NCBI GenBank assembly: GCA_029851415.1
Contig: CM056742.1
Span: forward strand, 144,961,121 to 145,025,120
Direction: 5' to 3'
DNA: 64,000 bases
Source of the DNA: Eretmocerus hayati
Lineage: Eukaryota; Arthropoda; Insecta; Hymenoptera; Aphelinidae
Position numbers and translations under genes: made by a program. This document shows, one piece after another, positions 58,168 to 64,000 of this stretch; position 1 is the stretch's first letter, and each line of letters starts with the position of its first letter. The notes under the pieces were generated by a model. The model worked only from the letters and a program-made list of their open reading frames with translations. It searched no databases and had not been told where the DNA came from.

Positions 58168-58318
58168 TGCGGTTACATGAACCGGCCATCTTGGATTTGA
58201 CGTCACGTTGACCAAATGCTACGCATAAGTGCGACAAGGAACGTATCACTCCAATCTTTTTGTCGCACTCATTGCTAACATAGGATCCAACATGGCCTCC
58301 TGCCTTCATGTAACCGCA
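58168..58318. mobile_element. MITE, about 151 bp
   Basis: The left end is TGCGGTTACATGAA followed by CCGGCCATCTTGGAT. The reverse complement of the right end is TGCGGTTACATGAA, a 5-base insertion, then GGAGGCCATGTTGGAT. That is a perfect 14-bp TIR plus a matching subterminal block. The interior TTTGACGTCAC resembles part of the MITE at 4401-4542. Non-coding. Confidence 0.65.
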
Positions 58319-61300
58319 TTCTTAATCTAAAGATAACCAGATATCCGAATCGTCGTTAATGCGATTTTCAACGTACTGATCCAAGTCCTACACATGTAGA
58401 ATTGGAGTCGATTCATTGTCATCATAGATCCTGAACATTATAGACAAAACGGATGTACCAATCCTTGAAATTTCCATACAAACCTTCTGAGGTTCACTTT
58501 TTGTGGAACGTCTGCCCAAGATTCAGATTTGGTCAAGTATTCATACCAACTTTGCAAATAAATCACCATTCCACATAATCCTTCCGTAGAAATCATATAA
58601 TACCTATCTATCATCGTCTTGACCGTATAGTAATAAATTCATTCCATCAGTACATCATCCAGTCAATTTCTTAACATCCAAATGTCCAGAATGATTGACA
58701 ATGATGAACTAGATGGATGAAAGATCGCACCTGTTGTATATGAGCCCTCAAGCTGCACCACACCACGTGCAGCTATACCCTTTTTGTCCCCATCGCTTGA
58801 ATAAATTGCCATGCTATTGGAACCCATGGAATTTGAGGGCGTGTATGGCATATATACAGAAGGGTCAGTCAGAGTAGTCGGTTTGGTTTATACTGGCAAG
58901 GTGCATATAATACGTACGTGACGTGATGTGACCGCGAGAAACAGGGCGAAAATTGAAGTCAACAGTACGTCGCTTATTGGAGCACAGAGTCGAATTCGCC
59001 AAGGCACCAATTAATGCGTGAGTAACGGTCATCGCTTTCAGCCGGCTTTTGGCCTCGTCCAAGTTGTGTATTACACATCGAGTATGCCACCACGTTCAAG
59101 GCCACGATATTCGGAAGTATTACTCTCGCATCGAGCTTGACCCTATTATGTATATACTCGCTGCTTGCCCAGTTCGCACCGCACGCACTTGTGACGTAAG
59201 ACTTTGTGGTAGGTTATCGATTCTCGCGGTGTATTCTTGAATGAGGGTAAACAGCATTTGATGAGATATTTTGTGAATCAAAAACTTTTTTGCTTGACCC
59301 TTTCAAGTTTTTATGGTTGTGATCATTCGTGTCTTGCCCTTCGAAGTTAGTTCTATTAAATTTCGATCAATATGGTAGCCTTCATTCATGGGTTTCAATT
59401 ACGAGCCATCTCAGTGAGTAAATACCCTAATTTTTATTACATAATGAAAATTCTAGTAATAACATAGTTAGGATTAAGCATGAGGACTGACCCTATATAT
59501 GAAGTATTGATCTCTTCAAGTTCTATGGTTCGACTAAGGTCAATAAAGCCAAGTGGAAACTTTCCTGTCTTCAAGATTCAAAGGTCGTTAAGGGGTGTGC
59601 CTCGATTATGCCATCAGTTAAACGACAAAACAACGAGCAGCCATTCGTCTCGATGAAGATGGAAAGACATCAGACGAAGGATGGTTATAGAGAAGCAATG
59701 ACGTCGATCGTCACATCGCAGAGGGAGAGACTTTGTCGAGAAAAGTTCAAGAGAGGAGACTGCGTAGGAGGGTCGTGAAGTTAAGGGTTAAGAGCGGGGT
59801 GGAGCCAAATAAAGCTAAGAGAGAGGACATGCTGAGGGCAAAGAGCAAGGCTCGATCGATCGGTCCGACGAGCAGCTCTATCTTCAAACTCTGACGGTTT
59901 ATCTATCTCATCGTGTAGTATATATACTTATACATATGTTCGGGTGGGCTTTTGGAGATAGGGTCACTAGCCTTATTGATCGTACTGATGACATTCTCAA
60001 GCCAGTGTGCGTCAGAATTTTTACGTTTGCATCAATGAGAAGTAGATTCCAAGGGTTGCAAGATGTATGATCACAGCTCATTAGTATACTGTCTAATAAT
60101 TGAAACAAATTAAAAAAATAGAGTTTCTTGTCCAAGGTCAAGGTTCGGAACTTCTGAATTGAAGGTACACTTGGAAAGTCATACGTGACCAATTGAGTTG
60201 GAGTGCTCAAAGGATGTATGGCCTGAATATGATTGAGGATGGATCAGTGGCATCTGCAGCCATTCCATGATTTTCAGATTCAAGAGATATATAAAAGTTC
60301 ATCAATGAAACTCAGATGATATGAAACCTCATGTAAATGACCGAGTAAATGATTGTTCAAAGGATTTCATAAGATGTATCAAGTCCAGAGTCGGTAGTGG
60401 GCAATTCATGATTCGACCACTCTCAAGTGGAAGTATTTAGTGCGAAAGAGATCTGAAAGGAGTGCAACACGAATTTTTAGAACCTGAAAACACACAGTAT
60501 AAAAATACAAAAATACAAAAGGAAGGGATATCGACAAGAATATCGAGGTTAGTCGAGCAAGATCAGAGATACAATTGTAACTTAAAAAGTTATCTTCAGA
60601 GAGTAAGGCTCATGATTGTCAAAGATGTGAGTTGGAACCATAACATGGAGGTAAATCATGACTGAAATACAGATTTCCTAACCGTAACTTATAAAAAATT
60701 TCGGTTATCATTCTTTTCAAGTAAAAGTGAGAGGGGTAACATTATAACTAATTTCATGCCACTTGATGCTGTTTCATATTTCAAAGCAGCGTACTGTGAT
60801 CAAAAGTAGAATTTGTAGTGAAGGTACATGCTGCAAAGTTGGATCGCTCAACCTAACTTCAAATCATGCTGTATGCCAAGTATGAATTCTAACCTGTGAA
60901 TGATGTGGATTCAAAAACTCTATACTGTCCTAATCTTCTGAAGAAATAGAAGAATCACGAGAAATCCATTAATGCAGTTTTGACATCATCATCTTATCAT
61001 ACACCACATTGAGTATGTGAGACATGTGTTTGTGTGGGCTCATATGCAGCAATTGGAGGCTAAGCTCGACAATTGCTCAATGCATCAGGGGTCACTCACT
61101 CCACGTGTGGTATCCCGCTGTGAAAACCGGTTTTGCTTCTCGCATATAGGGCACAAAAGGGTTAATAGTTCGGATCAAGAGGTTAATGGTCTCATGAAGT
61201 TTTGCCTGTACTGCCTTAGCGCGAAGCCTTTGAAATGAATTGGAATCGCATATGGAGCTGGCATCACATTTCGCATACTTTTTTTTACATTTATACAACT

Positions 61301-64000
61301 TGTATTGCATGAGACATGAGATTGAAGCGAGATTGCTACTCTTTTGAATACCATCAATGGAAGACCAAATTCCATCTTAGGGGCTCAAAAGTTCAAAATA
61401 AAAACGGTTTACGAAAGAGGACCTGCACAGGACATTGAATAAAACTTCCGCATGAAAACCGATGGAATACTAAGAACAAAGTGTATAAAGCAAAGTCGTG
61501 TATCCGGAATATTTCTTTGAAGTTCAACACAAAAGAATCATATTAGTTCCTGAAGTAAAATCAAGTATCCAAAATCGTATCGATACGAAGGAACTATGAA
61601 AAAAGTGCCTAGTAGAAACCCTCAGAAAACGTCTGATTCAGAACGAAGTATTCAAATTTGGGACTTGAATATACAAACGTTGAATTTTGATCTTTCATAG
61701 AAAAATATCACTGACTGACGGTCCATCAGCATCAAATAAATATTGAGGAAGAAGCTGAACAAAATCTGTTCCATGATCGATTCTACTCGTTTTGGTTTGA
61801 AAATTATATATGATTATTTTCATTTCTTAACTAACGAAATTGAAATACAACCCCAGTTCTATTAGGAACACATTATGCTCTAATACTCCGTTTACGTTTG
61901 TTTTGCATGAATTTTTGTATAGTTTTTTTTTTGAGCAGAGCAACCAAACGAAATTGTGAATCTTTGATCAAGTCTTCGAGGAGAAAAACTCAATATAAAA
62001 CATCTTTGAAATAGAATTTTCAGGAAACAAAACCAAACAGAGTCATTCTGGGAGTAAGCTCTGATTCTTTTTGACCGACTTTTGAGCATTTGAACCTACT
62101 TTGTGAATTACTTTCAAATAATTATATTGACTTATGAAAAGTTTCCATTGAAGAGAACTAATAGTGACAAAGAATCTGGGCTCTTCTACTTCATCAAAAG
62201 AATCAGGTTGTGTCATCATAGATGATTCTGGATAATTGGCTCGTCTCTTACACCTATTCAAAAGATTCCGAGCGATCCTTTTATATTATCCAGTCAATTT
62301 CAAACATTCCTTTCTAGTCTGATCAATGATAGCCTTGCAAGTAGCGGGAAGGGAATTCCCCGGGTCAATTGACTTCATAAAAAGAATCAGTTGACATAAT
62401 TATTGGCAGGAATTGACGTAGAACGTTCGATGATGGAGAAGACCAGGGAAAAGATAATGTACTTTCTCAGAAATTTTGAGAAAAATGCCCGATTTTTGAC
62501 TGGGCGTCAGGTGAATGTTAGCAACTAATTATTGAAAAAATCTTGCTCACAAATTTGTTATTATCGTAGACACCTTGCTACTTTCAATCAGCACATTTTT
62601 GCAGAACCCATTTAATTAATTTTTGAGTAAATTTCATTCAGGCTGATGTTTTCTAAATCCTGTCATTAGTATTTACATCAGCAAAAAAGTGTTTCAAGAT
62701 TGTAATATCTTTTTCTGGAACTACCACGCGTATGTGAGCAACTAATTCCTTCGGATCACTCCAAGGATCACTCGTTATCAAACATCTGTAAAAAAAGAAT
62801 GTAATCTCAGCAATGCTTTCATCAGACAACGCTTTGTTGCACTTATGCCAGAGCTGAATTCTATATCTTGCGTCCGCATCGCGACAAAGTTCCAAAAAAG
62901 CACAGCTCATCACATCACAGATAAGATTCTTGAAATAGAATTTCGTATTTTTCAGTTTTTTTTATCTACATCAGTCTGCGCATCGGACAATCTGCACTCA
63001 TCATCGAAGACAACGCATCGATAAATGCACCTTAAGTTTCTTTCGCATCGCATCGCATCATCCTTATCACCATAGTCACGACTCTCGAAATTTCGTTCTT
63101 CCATAATATATTTCCTCAAACAATCTCTCATCATCACTTTGCAACTCATGAATCACGTTTGGCGCACCCGCGTCACACATTATCTCAATACACACAAAAT
63201 TTTAAACTCGTGTGCGAAATTAACACACCAATAAGAGGATCGCCTGAGCGGCGCGCCTTCAACTTCTGCTTTTTGCAAAGCTAATAGCTTAGTCTTTGAA
63301 AGCTTTGGCGCTTGGCGATAAAAATAATGACAGATTTTTTCGTGCATGGCGCGCCGAGTGAAAAAGATAGAGAGAGAAAGAGAGACAGCCGTGACATTGA
63401 CCCTGCCTCTGATAAGCTATATACCTCGGCTATATGTACTGCTCATGGCCCATCCAAGACATCACCGAATCATACATCTATATAGATATATGTGTTACAA
63501 GTACATCGTATCTGCTCGCACGAGGTATCAAAGAAAAGTGTATAAGTATATGTACACAGGAGTCACAGTGGAAGGAGGATGAGGATAAGTAGGAGGACTG
63601 CCGCCGCGACCTTGGCTCGACCCCGTGCAAGGTCGCAGACGTGCGGACGCCCCCTCCGCCATCACCCAACGACGACGACGACGTCGAGTTTTCGGTTCTG
63701 ATGTATCTGGCTCTGGGTAAATATACAAAGCACCGATCACACAGTATGTGCATGTAAAGGCAGAGCTTTGGAGACACCTAGAGTAACCCACCCAACCCCT
63801 TTCTCATATATATACGTAACGAGATGTTCTTTAAATGCGGGATGTATTTGTGTGTTCTAGGCACTTTTTTGTTGTGATAAGGCCATCGAGGGTCATGGGC
63901 CGATGGTGACCCCGTCAAATGTATTATCGGAAAATGGTGTCTGGGAGCTTGCAAAGATAGAGCTTTTCGATATTACTGTATACCTATCTACTTCTCATCT
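58319..64000. other. Terminal stretch, no confident gene
   Basis: It is mostly AT-rich. A purine-rich, less AT-rich block at 59600-59880 and a GC-richer block at 63240-63780 stand out; the second includes two GGCGCGCC sites, a GA-rich simple repeat near 63370 and a GAC repeat at 63671-63685. Neither gives a recognisable protein, and both could be untranslated exons or regulatory DNA of a neighbouring gene outside the window. A doubtful Cys-rich ORF pair at 62653-63149 is listed separately. Confidence 0.45.
62653..63149 (-). pseudogene. Doubtful Cys-rich ORF pair, odorant-binding-protein-like pattern
   Basis: Two minus-strand frames, 62952-63149 (65 codons) and 62653-62913 (86 codons), lie end to end in different frames. 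The first has Cys, about 30 residues, then CIYRC followed by DDECR and DVDKK, which recalls the C1-(about 26-30)-C2-x3-C3 start of insect odorant-binding proteins. The second has several Cys and YRIQLWHKC. The frame changes at a run of eight A residues near 62963. The second half does not fit the usual C4-x8-C5-x8-C6 spacing, and no signal-peptide exon is visible. It may be a decayed gene or chance. Confidence 0.15.

Noticed and set aside
63478..63791. Arg-rich and Ser-rich minus-strand frames
   Set aside because: They are translations of a GAC-type simple repeat and GC-rich flank, not a credible protein.
1..64000. CRISPR arrays, operons, Shine-Dalgarno sites
   Set aside because: The window is eukaryotic; none of the repeats has CRISPR spacing, and gene structure is intron-based.

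Overview
The window looks like one contig piece of an insect nuclear genome. It is AT-rich and gene-poor, has GT-AG introns from about 70 bp to 8 kb, and contains many short terminal-inverted-repeat (TIR) and foldback elements. A hymenopteran source (parasitoid wasp or sawfly) is my best guess; it rests on general impression and is not proven by any marker here.

Three protein-coding loci and one RNA gene can be reconstructed with confidence. (1) A complete Patched-related (Ptr / Patched-domain) gene on the + strand runs from 8563 to 31844 in eight coding exons. The splice phases close exactly into 1038 codons, and the large introns are packed with repeats. (2) An uninterrupted MATH-BTB (SPOP-like) gene lies on the - strand at 44676-45773. 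(3) A complete autonomous PIF/Harbinger DNA transposon fills 51277-56852. It has 20-bp TIRs, a TTA target-site duplication, a three-exon HARBI1-type nuclease (+ strand, full DDE triad) and a convergent four-exon Myb/SANT-like protein gene (- strand). Intron 1 of the Myb/SANT-like gene carries a roughly 1-kb, 42-bp-unit minisatellite with higher-order structure. (4) A tRNA-Val(CAC) gene with a Pol III T-run terminator lies at 35401-35473.

Layout: 1-2.8 kb, empty; 2.8-4.9 kb, a TIR-bounded element holding a small MITE; 4.9-8.56 kb, the Ptr upstream region; 8.56-31.8 kb, Ptr, whose introns hold a 640-bp foldback, a 1-kb TIR element, a tRNA-like SINE candidate, a cluster of CTCGGG-core hairpins and an 81-nt hairpin; 31.8-44 kb, the Ptr 3' region, a composite MITE, the tRNA, GTGCG-stem foldbacks and a GC-rich hairpin island; 44-46 kb, the BTB gene; 46.5-46.9 kb, a 400-bp foldback; 51.3-56.9 kb, Harbinger; 57-64 kb, mostly empty, with one MITE and a weak Cys-rich ORF pair.

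There is no operon logic here. Ptr and the BTB gene are unrelated host genes, and the two Harbinger genes belong together (nuclease plus DNA-binding partner). The least explained material is the set of foldback families: the CTCGGG/GGGCC-core, AATAGTA-ended family (6.9, 21.3-21.8 and 42.9 kb), and two long elements at 2.8 and 15.8 kb that share a GGGGT-RA-M-TTTGGA terminal motif.
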